Shown: positions 46,415-54,419 of the stretch, piece after piece
How positions within the stretch are numbered: position 1 is the stretch's first letter
How the letters are laid out: each line of letters begins with the position of its first letter
NCBI RefSeq assembly: GCF_027594425.1
Contig: NZ_CP115159.1
Span: 718,501 to 782,500 of the forward strand
Direction: 5' to 3'
Source: Zunongwangia sp. HGR-M22
GTDB taxonomy: Bacteria; Bacteroidota; Bacteroidia; Flavobacteriales; Flavobacteriaceae
DNA: 64,000 nucleotides
Notes under the pieces: generated by a model
The model's input: only the letters and a program-made list of their open reading frames with translations
The model's database searches: none
What the model was told of the DNA's origin: nothing
Translations under genes and position numbers: made by a program

Positions 46415-46521
46415 ATTTTGCAGATTATCTACTCGATAACCGAGATTAAATACCGCGAGATTTGTCTCGAAATAATAAATTATTTTCTGATAAATACCTT
46501 AAAGCTTTAATCTTGGGTAAT

Positions 46522-46656
46522 TTACTGCAACGCTTTTTTATCTTGTTCTGCGAGGGTAGTTGGCTTTACTTTAAACTTTTTACGTTTAGGTCGTAGTTTT
46601 CCGCTAGTGCCGATCGCTATTTTCCCTCGTTTTGTTTTTTTATCGCCTCTTCCCAT
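46522..46656 (-). CDS. 30S ribosomal protein bTHX
   Basis: A 44-codon gene with ATG at 46654-46656. The product begins MGRGDKKTKRGKIAIGTSGK, nearly all Lys, Arg and Gly at first, and matches the small bTHX protein (Thx, S31) that sits at the top of the 30S head in Thermus and is widespread in Bacteroidota. The C-terminal part (RKKFKVKPTTLAEQDKKALQ) is a longer tail than in Thermus. It is followed upstream, on the same strand and 5 bases away, by the 47-residue gene below, so the two may be one unit. Confidence 0.9.
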   Translation of the reverse strand: MGRGDKKTKRGKIAIGTSGKLRPKRKKFKVKPTTLAEQDKKALQ

Positions 46657-46661
46657 AAAAT

Positions 46662-46805
46662 TTATTTTTTATTTTGTTGATCTTTAACTGTTTTTTCATC
46701 GATATCTACTTTGTTGGTAGATTCATTTCTGTTTCCCGAAGGTTGAGTCGGATTTTTTTGATCTGTTTTTCTAGTTCGGTGATTATCTTCAATTGGCCCT
46801 CCCAT
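46662..46805 (-). CDS. Small hydrophilic protein upstream of bTHX
   Basis: A 47-codon gene, ATG at 46803-46805, coding for MGGPIEDNHRTRKTDQKNPT and a further Asn/Lys/Asp/Gln-rich chain ending QQNKK. It has no hydrophobic core, cysteine or signal peptide, and may be disordered. I do not recognise it. It lies 5 bases before the bTHX start with the same direction. The frame is clean and compact, but with so few residues it could also be chance. Confidence 0.6.
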   Translation of the reverse strand: MGGPIEDNHRTRKTDQKNPTQPSGNRNESTNKVDIDEKTVKDQQNKK

Positions 46806-46882
46806 AATTCATGTTTTTTAGGTTCATTTTAAAGATACGAACTCATACTCTTAAAAGCTCCTAACACTGTGTTAGACTTTGG

Positions 46883-47650
46883 TTAAACTGGCCTTACCGA
46901 TTTTACAAAATCTTGAATATTATTTTTACCATGTTGGTCAATATGTTTAATAAAAGCACTGCCAATAATCGCCCCTTTGGCATATTTTGTGGCTTCGTTA
47001 AACGTGTCTGCATCACTAATTCCGAAACCTACAATTTGCGGATTTTTCAGTTTCATATCAGCAATTCGTTTAAAGTAAGCTTTCGTTTCTTCTCCAAAAC
47101 CTTTTGTACCTCCGGTAACACTTGCGGTACTTACCATATAAATAAAACCGTCGGAAACTTCGTCGATAAAACGTATACGTTCTTCAGAAGTTTGTGGTGT
47201 GATAAGGAATATATTTTTTAATCCGTGTTTATCGAATATCGCTTTATATTCATCATTATAAACATCCACAGGAAGATCCGGAATTATGAGTCCGTCAATG
47301 CCAACTTCTTGACATTTTGCACAAAATTTTTCTACACCAAACTGAAGCATCGGATTAAAATATCCCATAATGACTAACGGAATAGAAACTTCAGAACGAA
47401 TATCTTTTAATTGTTCAAAAAGTTTGTTGGTGGTCATTCCGTTTTTCAATGCGATAGTAGAACTTTCCTGAATGGTGGGACCATCTGCCAAAGGATCACT
47501 AAAAGGCAACCCGATTTCTATAAAATCGACTCCACTTTTTTCCAGATCCTTAATTATCGATACGGTATCTTTATTTTCAGGATATCCGGAGGTAAAATAT
47601 ATAGAAAGAAGTTTTTTATCTTCTTTCATTTTTTGATTAATTCTATTCAT
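46883..47650 (-). CDS. trpA: Tryptophan synthase, alpha subunit
   Basis: A 255-residue TIM-barrel lyase that cleaves indole-3-glycerol phosphate to indole. The catalytic Glu is in FIEIGLPFSDPLADGPT and the catalytic Asp in LIIPDLPVD; phosphate is held by the GFGIS loop. It is the last gene of the trp operon, 160 bases after trpB, with a nested palindromic element in the gap. No clear terminator follows, only a small CTAACAC/GTGTTAG hairpin at 46861. Confidence 0.97.
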   Translation of the reverse strand: MNRINQKMKEDKKLLSIYFTSGYPENKDTVSIIKDLEKSGVDFIEIGLPFSDPLADGPTIQESSTIALKNGMTTNKLFEQLKDIRSEVSIPLVIMGYFNPMLQFGVEKFCAKCQEVGIDGLIIPDLPVDVYNDEYKAIFDKHGLKNIFLITPQTSEERIRFIDEVSDGFIYMVSTASVTGGTKGFGEETKAYFKRIADMKLKNPQIVGFGISDADTFNEATKYAKGAIIGSAFIKHIDQHGKNNIQDFVKSVRPV

Positions 47651-47679
47651 TTTTTTAGCTATTTATGATTTTAATTTTA

Positions 47680-47777
47680 TTTCGTCACCCTGAACTTGAT
47701 TCAGGGTCTCATGTAGTAATTTCAGTAATTGATTACTTAACGTTATGAGATTCCGTGTCGAGCACGGAATGACGAAA
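47680..47777. repeat. Nested palindromic intergenic element between trpB and trpA
   Basis: Outer arms TTTCGTCA (47680) and TGACGAAA (47770) enclose two hairpins, CCCTGAA-ctTGA-TTCAGGG (47688-47706) and TTCCGTG-tcgag-CACGGAA (47751-47769), with inner arms TCTCAT/ATGAGA and a central AGTAAT/ATTACT. It looks like a mobile-type palindrome and has a degenerate relative at 44041. Confidence 0.85.
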
Positions 47778-47810
47778 ACACTAAAACTTTCAGCACTTTA
47801 AATTTAATTT

Positions 47811-48992
47811 TTAAAGGTCAAAATAATCGATATACGTATTTAAATCTTTATCGCCACGTCCAGAAAGATTTACCACTACAATATCATCTTCTTTAAATTT
47901 TCGATCTTCAAAAATAGCCAGAGCGTGAGAAGATTCTATAGCCGGAATAATTCCTTCTAATTTTGCCAATTCTAATCCAGCTTTCATGGCAGCTTTATCG
48001 GTGATTGAAATAAACTCACCACGACCACTTCTAAATAAATTGGCATGCATAGGCCCAACACCGGGATAATCCAAACCAGCCGAAATGGAATACGGTTCGG
48101 TGATTTGTCCGTCATCCGTTTGCATCAACAAAGTTTTACTTCCGTGGATAATTCCTTCTTTACCTAAGGCCGAAGTTGCTGCACTTTCGCCGGTGTAAAT
48201 TCCTTTTCCGGCAGCTTCCACCGCGATAATACCAACTTCAGGATTATCTAGATAATGAAAATACGCACCGGCAGCATTACTACCACCACCAACACAAGCC
48301 ACTACATAATCCGGATTTTTACGGTTTTCTTTTTCCTTTAGTTGCGTTTTAATTTCTTCGGAAATTACCGCCTGAAATCTCGCCACCATATCTGGATATG
48401 GATGCGGCCCAACCACAGATCCAATAATATAATGTGTGTCTACCGGATTATTGATCCAATCGCGAATCGCTTCGTTCGTTGCATCTTTCAAGGTTTTACT
48501 ACCCGATTTTGCCGGAACCACCTTAGCGCCCAACATTTTCATTCGGGCTACGTTTGGCGCCTGGCGTTCAATATCGATCTCGCCCATGTAAACAATACAC
48601 TCTATTCCCATTAGCGCGCAAACCGTCGCGGTTGCAACTCCGTGTTGGCCGGCACCGGTTTCAGCGATAATTCGGTTTTTACCTAAGCGTTTCGCCATTA
48701 AAATCTGTCCAACCGTATTGTTCACTTTATGGGCACCGGTATGGCAAAGATCTTCACGTTTTAAATATACTTTGGTATTGTATTTTTTACTGAAACGTTC
48801 AGCATAATAAAGTGGAGTAGGGCGACCTACATAATCTTTTAAAAGCGCCTTGAATTCTTTCTGAAAAGAATCTTCTTTCATAATATCTAAATACTGCCTG
48901 CGCAATTCTTCAACATTAGGATATAGCATTTCAGGAATAAAGGCGCCCCCAAATTCGCCGTAATATCCTTTTTCGTCTGCCTGGTATGTCAT
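47811..48992 (-). CDS. trpB: Tryptophan synthase, beta subunit
   Basis: A 393-residue PLP enzyme that joins indole and serine to make tryptophan. The PLP lysine is in TGAHKVNN (near residue 87) and the glycine-rich phosphate loop is [11 protein letters not shown]109-type catalytic Glu lies in AETGAGQHG. Channel residues and length match TrpB1 rather than the independent TrpB2 group. It is 180 bases after trpF and 160 before trpA, larger gaps than usual within a trp operon. Confidence 0.98.
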   Translation of the reverse strand: MTYQADEKGYYGEFGGAFIPEMLYPNVEELRRQYLDIMKEDSFQKEFKALLKDYVGRPTPLYYAERFSKKYNTKVYLKREDLCHTGAHKVNNTVGQILMAKRLGKNRIIAETGAGQHGVATATVCALMGIECIVYMGEIDIERQAPNVARMKMLGAKVVPAKSGSKTLKDATNEAIRDWINNPVDTHYIIGSVVGPHPYPDMVARFQAVISEEIKTQLKEKENRKNPDYVVACVGGGSNAAGAYFHYLDNPEVGIIAVEAAGKGIYTGESAATSALGKEGIIHGSKTLLMQTDDGQITEPYSISAGLDYPGVGPMHANLFRSGRGEFISITDKAAMKAGLELAKLEGIIPAIESSHALAIFEDRKFKEDDIVVVNLSGRGDKDLNTYIDYFDL

Positions 48993-49172
48993 TTTATTTA
49001 GCTTTTTAGCCTAGAGCTTTCAGCTTTCAGCTATTTATTTTAGTTTACAGTTTACAGTTTTTTGCCTTACAGCTTGTGGCAATTAGCCGGTTTAATCTCA
49101 TTTAAAATTCAGCATTCAACATTAAAAAATAATCATCCTTCTTTTCCATTTTCAAATCACCACATTGCTGAA

Positions 49173-49823
49173 TCAGCATTTCAACTCATCAACAAATTGT
49201 TTAAGTTTTTTTACGTTTTTCAGTCCGGGTTCGGTTTCGAAAGTACTGTTTACATCAACAGCATAAAGCAAATGTTGTTTGTCAATATTACTGAAATAGT
49301 CATAGAATTTTTTTAGATCTTCCAGCTGTTCTAAACCAATCCCGCCGCTTAGAAAAAATGGTTTTTCTGAAGGATATTCTTTTAATAAAGTCCAATCAAA
49401 AGTTTCGCCATTGCCTCCTTTATGTTTGCCTTTGGTATCGAAAAGAAAGTAATCGACATGATCTTCGAAAGCTGTTAATTGATTAAAATCGAATTCAGAT
49501 TTAACAGAAAATACTTTTATGATTTCAATATTCGTAGCTTTTAAAACCGATTTTAATTCCGCACAAAATTCGGCTGATTCGCTACCGTGAAGCTGAATAG
49601 CATTGAGATCGTATTCATTAATTTTATCAAGAATATCTGCAATTTTAGCTTTTACAAAAACTCCGGTCTTTTTTATCGAATCTGAAATTTTTGGAATTTC
49701 AGCATTAAAAAAACGAGGTGTTTTGTCGTAGAAAATAAAACCCATATAATCTGGGTTGATTGCTGCAACCTCCTGAATATTTTCAGGATGTTTCATTCCG
49801 CATATTTTGAGTTTTAAATTCAT
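49173..49823 (-). CDS. trpF: Phosphoribosylanthranilate isomerase
   Basis: A 216-residue TIM-barrel isomerase, third step after anthranilate. General base Cys is in LKICGMKHPENIQEV and the general acid Asp in YAVDVNSTFETEPGLKN; FLSGGIGLEQL is the phosphate loop. It is a separate gene here, not fused to trpC as in enterobacteria. It lies 399 bases after trpC in a gap without genes. Confidence 0.96.
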   Translation of the reverse strand: MNLKLKICGMKHPENIQEVAAINPDYMGFIFYDKTPRFFNAEIPKISDSIKKTGVFVKAKIADILDKINEYDLNAIQLHGSESAEFCAELKSVLKATNIEIIKVFSVKSEFDFNQLTAFEDHVDYFLFDTKGKHKGGNGETFDWTLLKEYPSEKPFFLSGGIGLEQLEDLKKFYDYFSNIDKQHLLYAVDVNSTFETEPGLKNVKKLKQFVDELKC

Positions 49824-50222
49824 GGTTTTTTAGCTTTTTGCCATCAGCCTTAAGTTGACAGCTTTTTACTTTTTCATCTCGACCGTTTAGATAGCTTCTT
49901 GTGAAGAGATTTGACTTTTATTTCAACTTTGATATTTTATATTTAAACTTTTCTTTTTTCCATTGATGAAAAAAGAAACAAAAAAATCTAGGCTTACGAA
50001 ACTGACTCTAAATTGTATGTTCGGAAGCTAAATTTTGGAAACTCGCCTACGGCTCAAACAGTCTAAAATTATAACGCTTCTCTCACTTCCAATTTTACGA
50101 GTAATTTTCGATAGGCCATTTTTCTTCCAAAATTTAAATAATCTTCAAATTATCCCATTTTTAAATTACCACGTCATCAAATCGTCTATTCTCTATATTC
50201 TAAAAGTGAAACGGTCTATGTT
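49824..50222. other. 399-base gap between trpC and trpF with repeat-like sequence
   Basis: No credible gene. It holds a hairpin CTTTTTTC/GAAAAAAG (49952-49974), a 12-base inverted repeat TAAATTTTGGAA (50029) and TTCCAAAATTTA (50125), and text such as AAACTCGCCTACGGCTCAAA that I recall from flavobacterial intergenic repeats. A decayed repeat element is likely. Confidence 0.6.
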
Positions 50223-51005
50223 CTAAATTAGTTCATCAATAAACTCCTTCGCGCTTTCTCCAGGATTATCGGTTTTCATGAAGTTTTCTCCAATTAAAAA
50301 ACCTTCGTATCCAAACTGTTTTAAATCTTTTATGGCTTCTACTGAACTAATTCCGCTTTCGCTAACTTTTACAAAATCGTCCGGAATTTTTTCTGAAAGC
50401 TCTTTGCTGGTTTGGGTGCTGACTTCAAAAGTCTTTAGGTTCCGATTATTTACGCCCAACATATCTAAACTCGGCATAATCGATTTTTCTAATTCTTCTT
50501 GATTGTGCACTTCTAAAAGTACATCTAAACCAAGATTCTTGGCAAATTGAGATAATTGTTTAATCTGCTTGCGTTCTAAAACCGCAGCGATTAATAAGAT
50601 CACATCGGCTCCGTGAGCTTTGGCTTCCAGTAGCTGATATTCGTCGATTATAAACTCTTTTCTTAAAATTGGCATTTTCACCGCAGCACGAGCATATAAT
50701 AGATCGTCTAAAGAACCCCCAAAATATTTTCCATCGGTTAAAACCGACATTCCGCTTACTCCGGCATTTTCGTAACCTTTGGCTACATTTTCTACATTTA
50801 AACTTTGGTTAATGACCGATTTAGAAGGAGAACGGCGTTTATGTTCTGCGATTATGCCGCTTTTGCTTTTTCGAAGTGCATCGGCCAAAGAAACGGTTTC
50901 TCTTTCAAACAAAGCTGAATTTTCCAATTGAGATATCGGAACAACTAGTTTTTTTAAAACCAGTTCTTTATGTTTATCGGCAATTATTTTATCTAGAATG
51001 TTCAT
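50223..51005 (-). CDS. trpC: Indole-3-glycerol-phosphate synthase
   Basis: A 260-residue TIM-barrel enzyme making indole-3-glycerol phosphate. Key segments are IAEHKRRSPSK (catalytic Lys), RKEFIIDEYQL (general acid Lys region) and SESGISSVEAI. It begins MNILDKIIADKHKELVLKK. It lies 6 bases downstream of trpD and should be translated with it. Unlike in E. coli it is not fused to trpF. Confidence 0.97.
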   Translation of the reverse strand: MNILDKIIADKHKELVLKKLVVPISQLENSALFERETVSLADALRKSKSGIIAEHKRRSPSKSVINQSLNVENVAKGYENAGVSGMSVLTDGKYFGGSLDDLLYARAAVKMPILRKEFIIDEYQLLEAKAHGADVILLIAAVLERKQIKQLSQFAKNLGLDVLLEVHNQEELEKSIMPSLDMLGVNNRNLKTFEVSTQTSKELSEKIPDDFVKVSESGISSVEAIKDLKQFGYEGFLIGENFMKTDNPGESAKEFIDELI

Positions 51006-51011
51006 AGGTTT

Positions 51012-52004
51012 TTATTCGCTTAATTCTTGTAATTTTTTTAAGGCCTGCAAGGCTTTTCCTGATTGAATAGATTCTTTTGCAGCATGAAAACCTTCTTGTG
51101 GCGTACAATTTTTTGCGGTTGCAATAGCCATTCCTGCATTCGCACAAACTACGTTTTCTTGAGCTTCGGTGCCTTTACCACGAAGAATGTTTACCAAAAT
51201 CATAGCAGAATTTTCTATAGTTCCGCCACCGTAAATTTCTTCTTGTTTTAATTTCTTAACTCCAAAATCACTAGGTTTTAATATACTTTCGGTGTTATTA
51301 GAAATTACTTTAGTGTCGCTAGTTAACGAAATTTCGTCGTAACCATCTAATGCATATAAGATACTGAAATTTTTATCGGTGTTTTGATATAGATACCCAT
51401 ACATTCTAGCCAATTCTAAATTGAATACACCTACTAATTGATTTTTCGGAAAAGCCGGATTTACCATTGGGCCGAGCATATTAAAAAAGGTTTTTACGGC
51501 TAAACTTTTACGAATAGGCGCTACATTTTTCATAGCCGGATGAAATAGGGGAGCGTGCAATACGCAGATTCCTGCTTTATCGATACATTTTTCTAAAAAA
51601 TCGGAATTGTTACTGAAACGAATCCCTAAATGTTCCATAGCGTTTGAGCTACCGCTAACCGACGATACACCATAATTACCATGTTTCGTGACATGAACTC
51701 CCGCGCCTGCAGTTACAAAAGATGCAGTGGTTGAAATATTGAAGGTGTTTTTACCATCGCCACCCGTACCGCAAAGATCGATAGGATTGTAAGCGCTTAA
51801 ATCGATTGCAACACATAATTCTAAAAGCGCATCTCTAAAACCTTCTAACTCGGCTATAGTTACGCTTCGCATCATGTATACGGTTAGAAAAGCGGCGATT
51901 TGACTTTCGTTATATTCACCATCTGAAATATTGAATAAGGCTTGTTTTGCTTCTTCTTTGCTTATGGTTTCGTGGTTAATTAACCTATTGAGTAATTCTT
52001 TCAT
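51012..52004 (-). CDS. trpD: Anthranilate phosphoribosyltransferase
   Basis: A 330-residue PRTase of nucleoside phosphorylase class II fold that attaches PRPP to anthranilate. The PRPP loop is in LCGTGGDGKNTFNIST (near residue 83), the KHGNYGVSSVSGSSN block and NMLGPMVNPA are conserved. It is separate from trpG, unlike the fused E. coli gene. In the 77 bases before it, a TCCGTT/AACGGA hairpin lies at about 52020. Confidence 0.97.
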   Translation of the reverse strand: MKELLNRLINHETISKEEAKQALFNISDGEYNESQIAAFLTVYMMRSVTIAELEGFRDALLELCVAIDLSAYNPIDLCGTGGDGKNTFNISTTASFVTAGAGVHVTKHGNYGVSSVSGSSNAMEHLGIRFSNNSDFLEKCIDKAGICVLHAPLFHPAMKNVAPIRKSLAVKTFFNMLGPMVNPAFPKNQLVGVFNLELARMYGYLYQNTDKNFSILYALDGYDEISLTSDTKVISNNTESILKPSDFGVKKLKQEEIYGGGTIENSAMILVNILRGKGTEAQENVVCANAGMAIATAKNCTPQEGFHAAKESIQSGKALQALKKLQELSE

Positions 52005-52081
52005 GGTATATGGAATGCTCCGTTATCAAACGGAAGGTAAATGTATATGTTTTGAAAATTAGATGTTTGCTTTGTTTTAAC

Positions 52082-52654
52082 CTAAGAATCTGTTTTTACC
52101 CAATTTTCAATCATTTTTTTACCTTCTGGGGTTAAAACGGATTCCGGATGAAATTGAACACCACGTACATCAAATTCTCGATGGCGTAGTGACATGATTT
52201 GTCCTTTATCATCAAAAGAAGTTGCCTCTAGCGCATCGGGCAATTCTTTTAAAACCACCCACGAGTGGTAACGCCCCACTTTAATTTTTTTATCTAAACC
52301 GGCAAATAGCGGTTCGTCTTCAACCACAATATCTATATCGGTAGCAATACCATGGTAAACCGATTCTAGATTTCCTAATTTTCCGCCGTACACTTCTCCA
52401 ATGGCTTGTTGGCCGAGGCATACGCCGAATATACTTTTTGTGGCACCGTATTTTTCTATGATTGGCTTTAATAGTCCGGCTTCTGAAGGGATTCCCGGGC
52501 CCGGCGATAATAAAATTTTGTCGAAATTTTCTACAAAATCGATATCTAACTGATCGTTTCTACGTACGGTAACTTCACAATCCAGATCTTCTAGATAATG
52601 TACCAGGTTGTACACAAACGAATCGTAATTATCTATAACTAATACTTTTTTCAT
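52082..52654 (-). CDS. trpG: Anthranilate synthase glutamine amidotransferase subunit
   Basis: A 190-residue class I glutaminase that supplies ammonia to TrpE. The catalytic Cys is in FGVCLGQQAIGEVYGG (near residue 80), the catalytic His-Glu pair in VQFHPESVLTPEG. It begins MKKVLVIDNYDSFVYNLVHY. Separated from trpE by 116 bases that contain a repeat element rather than an immediate overlap. Given its setting it serves tryptophan rather than folate synthesis, though TrpG can serve both in some bacteria. Confidence 0.95.
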   Translation of the reverse strand: MKKVLVIDNYDSFVYNLVHYLEDLDCEVTVRRNDQLDIDFVENFDKILLSPGPGIPSEAGLLKPIIEKYGATKSIFGVCLGQQAIGEVYGGKLGNLESVYHGIATDIDIVVEDEPLFAGLDKKIKVGRYHSWVVLKELPDALEATSFDDKGQIMSLRHREFDVRGVQFHPESVLTPEGKKMIENWVKTDS

Positions 52655-52671
52655 TTTAAAAGTTTCTTTTT

Positions 52672-52768
52672 GCGTTAGGGATTGAGGTATTGTTGGAGCT
52701 CTTTTTAAACGAGTTAGCGTTTAAAAAAGCGACTACCGAAAGCCCGACCGCCCCTTAGGTGGTAACGC
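52672..52768. repeat. Inverted-terminus repeat element between trpE and trpG
   Basis: Ends GCGTTA (52672-52677) and TAACGC (52763-52768) are perfect inverted repeats. Inside are a hairpin CTTTTTAAACG/CGTTTAAAAAAG (52701-52729) and an ACCGCC/GGTGGT pair. The segment CGACTACCGAAAGCCCGACC resembles a repeat I recall from other flavobacterial genomes. Confidence 0.65.
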
Positions 52769-52770
52769 CG

Positions 52771-54168
52771 TTATTCTATGTTTTCAGCGATTTCTAATGC
52801 TTTAGTTAATGCGCCTAGTTTGTTATATACTTCTTGTAATTCGTTTTCGTCTTTCGATTCTGAAACTACACCGGCACCGGCCTGATAGTGTAATTGGTGA
52901 TTTTTACTAACGAATGAACGGATGATAATGGCATGATTGAAATTGCCGTGAAAATCCATAAAACCGATGGCACCACCGTAAGCATCGCGGTTTACATTTT
53001 CGCATTCTTCAATAAGCTTCATCGCGCTATGTTTGGGCGCACCGCTTAATGTTCCGGCCGGGAATGTATCGGCAACGACCTGCATGGTTGGCGTATCTGG
53101 ATTTTTTGTTCCGGTTACTTTGCTTACCAAATGAATTACATGAGAGAAAAACTGAATTTCGCGATAGGTTTCTACTTTTACATTGCTTCCGTTTCGGCTA
53201 AGGTCGTTACGGGCAAGATCGACTAGCATTACGTGCTCGGCATTTTCTTTTTCGTCGGCACTGAGTTGCTTGGCAATTTCGGCATCTTTTTCGTCGTTTC
53301 CGGTACGTTTAAAAGTTCCGGCGATTGGATGAATTTCGGCCTGGCCTTCGTCGACAACTAATTGCGCTTCCGGTGAACTTCCGAAGATTTTAAAGTTTCC
53401 GTAGTCGAAGTAGAAAAGGTAAGGAGAAGGGTTGATGCTTCGTAAAGCGCGGTAAACATTAAATTCGTCTCCTTTAAATTTTTGAGAAAATCGTCTGGAA
53501 AGTACAATCTGAAAAACATCTCCACGAAAGCAGTGTTTTTTACCGAATTTCACTTGTTTGATAAACTCGTCGTCGGTTAAATTACTTTCGGTTTCGCCGT
53601 CACGATAAAAAGTGTAGGTTGAAAAATTCTTGACACTTATTAATTGTTCGATCTCCGGAATCTTATTGTCGCCATCGTAAGAATGGTTAAAAATAAAAGC
53701 TTGATTGTTGAAGTGATTAATTGCGATGATGTTTTGGTACACCGCGTAATACATATCGGGTAATTGTAAATCGCCTTTTTTCTTCGTAATTTCTATATCT
53801 TCAAAATAGCGAACACCGTCGTAAGAAATATAACCGAACAGTCCATTATTGATAAATTTAAAGTCAGATTCTTCAGTATCGAACAATTTTCCAAAATCCT
53901 GAATTTTCTCTGGAATATTAACTTCTGAAGTAATCTTGGTTGTTTTTGAAGTTCCGTCTGGAAATTCTTCAACGATCTCTTCGTTTTGAACTTTTATTGA
54001 AGCAATGGGATTGCAACAGATATACGAGAAACTGTTTTTATTGGCATGGTAATCACTACTTTCTAGCAATAAACTATTTGGATATTTATCTCTTACTTTT
54101 AGATAAACACTAACCGGAGTAATGGTATCTGCTAGGAGTTTTTTGTAATTGGTTTTTAATTTGTACAT
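52771..54168 (-). CDS. trpE: Anthranilate synthase component I
   Basis: A 465-residue chorismate-utilising enzyme making anthranilate with TrpG. LLES, the feedback site for tryptophan, is at about residues 34-37, so the enzyme should be inhibited by the end product. The catalytic core has QIVLSRRFSQ, FGSSPEAQL, IAGTFKRTGNDEKDAE and YGGAIGFMDFHGNFNHAI. It is the first structural gene of the operon, 80 bases after the leader peptide stop and directly after the attenuator. Confidence 0.97.
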   Translation of the reverse strand: MYKLKTNYKKLLADTITPVSVYLKVRDKYPNSLLLESSDYHANKNSFSYICCNPIASIKVQNEEIVEEFPDGTSKTTKITSEVNIPEKIQDFGKLFDTEESDFKFINNGLFGYISYDGVRYFEDIEITKKKGDLQLPDMYYAVYQNIIAINHFNNQAFIFNHSYDGDNKIPEIEQLISVKNFSTYTFYRDGETESNLTDDEFIKQVKFGKKHCFRGDVFQIVLSRRFSQKFKGDEFNVYRALRSINPSPYLFYFDYGNFKIFGSSPEAQLVVDEGQAEIHPIAGTFKRTGNDEKDAEIAKQLSADEKENAEHVMLVDLARNDLSRNGSNVKVETYREIQFFSHVIHLVSKVTGTKNPDTPTMQVVADTFPAGTLSGAPKHSAMKLIEECENVNRDAYGGAIGFMDFHGNFNHAIIIRSFVSKNHQLHYQAGAGVVSESKDENELQEVYNKLGALTKALEIAENIE

Positions 54169-54189
54169 AATTTTAAAGCATCTTAAAAC

Positions 54190-54220
54190 AAAAAAAAGGC
54201 TTGTCGTGAGACAAGCCTTT
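54190..54220 (-). terminator. trp attenuator terminator
   Basis: On the minus strand AAAGGCTTGTC and GACAAGCCTTT form an 11-bp stem with a 4-base loop followed by a long T run, between trpL and trpE. Its loop region CTCACGA is complementary to TCGTGAG near the end of the trpL frame (about 54252-54258), which would form a competing antiterminator. Confidence 0.9.
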
Positions 54221-54248
54221 TAATTATATATTTTTATACAATAGCAAT

Positions 54249-54311
54249 TTAGCTCACGAAGTTGGAACGTAAGTTAGACCACCACCAAGTATTTGCAATA
54301 CTGTTTTTCAT
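54249..54311 (-). CDS. trpL: trp operon leader peptide
   Basis: A 20-residue peptide, MKNSIANTWWWSNLRSNFVS, with three consecutive Trp codons (54279-54287) at residues 9-11. The attenuator hairpin follows its stop by 28 bases. When Trp-tRNA is low the ribosome should stall at these codons and leave the region near codons 18-20 free to form the antiterminator; with ample tryptophan it covers that region and the terminator forms. This is classical ribosome-mediated attenuation, inferred from structure. The -7 box lies 5 bases from the ATG, so the transcript would be nearly leaderless. Confidence 0.9.
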   Translation of the reverse strand: MKNSIANTWWWSNLRSNFVS

Positions 54312-54316
54312 TACTT

Positions 54317-54347
54317 CAAATATAGTTATGATATTTGAAAGGACAAA
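54317..54347 (-). promoter_or_regulatory. trp operon promoter
   Basis: On the minus strand TTTG (54344-54347), 19 bases, then TATATTTG (54317-54324): an exact match to the Bacteroidota -33/-7 pattern. Transcription would begin at about 54310-54313, at or next to the trpL ATG. Confidence 0.85.
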
Positions 54348-54359
54348 TAAAAAGCTTAA

Positions 54360-54400
54360 AAAAATAAATACCGTAATCTGTAGGAGAGATTACGGTATTT
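54360..54400 (-). terminator. Hairpin terminator after yceI
   Basis: AAATACCGTAATCT and AGATTACGGTATTT form a perfect 14-bp stem with a 7-base loop, followed on the minus strand by a T-rich tract. It insulates the trp promoter from the marR operon. Confidence 0.9.
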
Positions 54401-54419
54401 CAATAATGTGTTGAGGAGG

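Noticed and set aside
50035..50226. A 63-codon frame in the trpC-trpF gap
   Set aside because: Poor composition, no domain, and it lies within sequence that looks repetitive.
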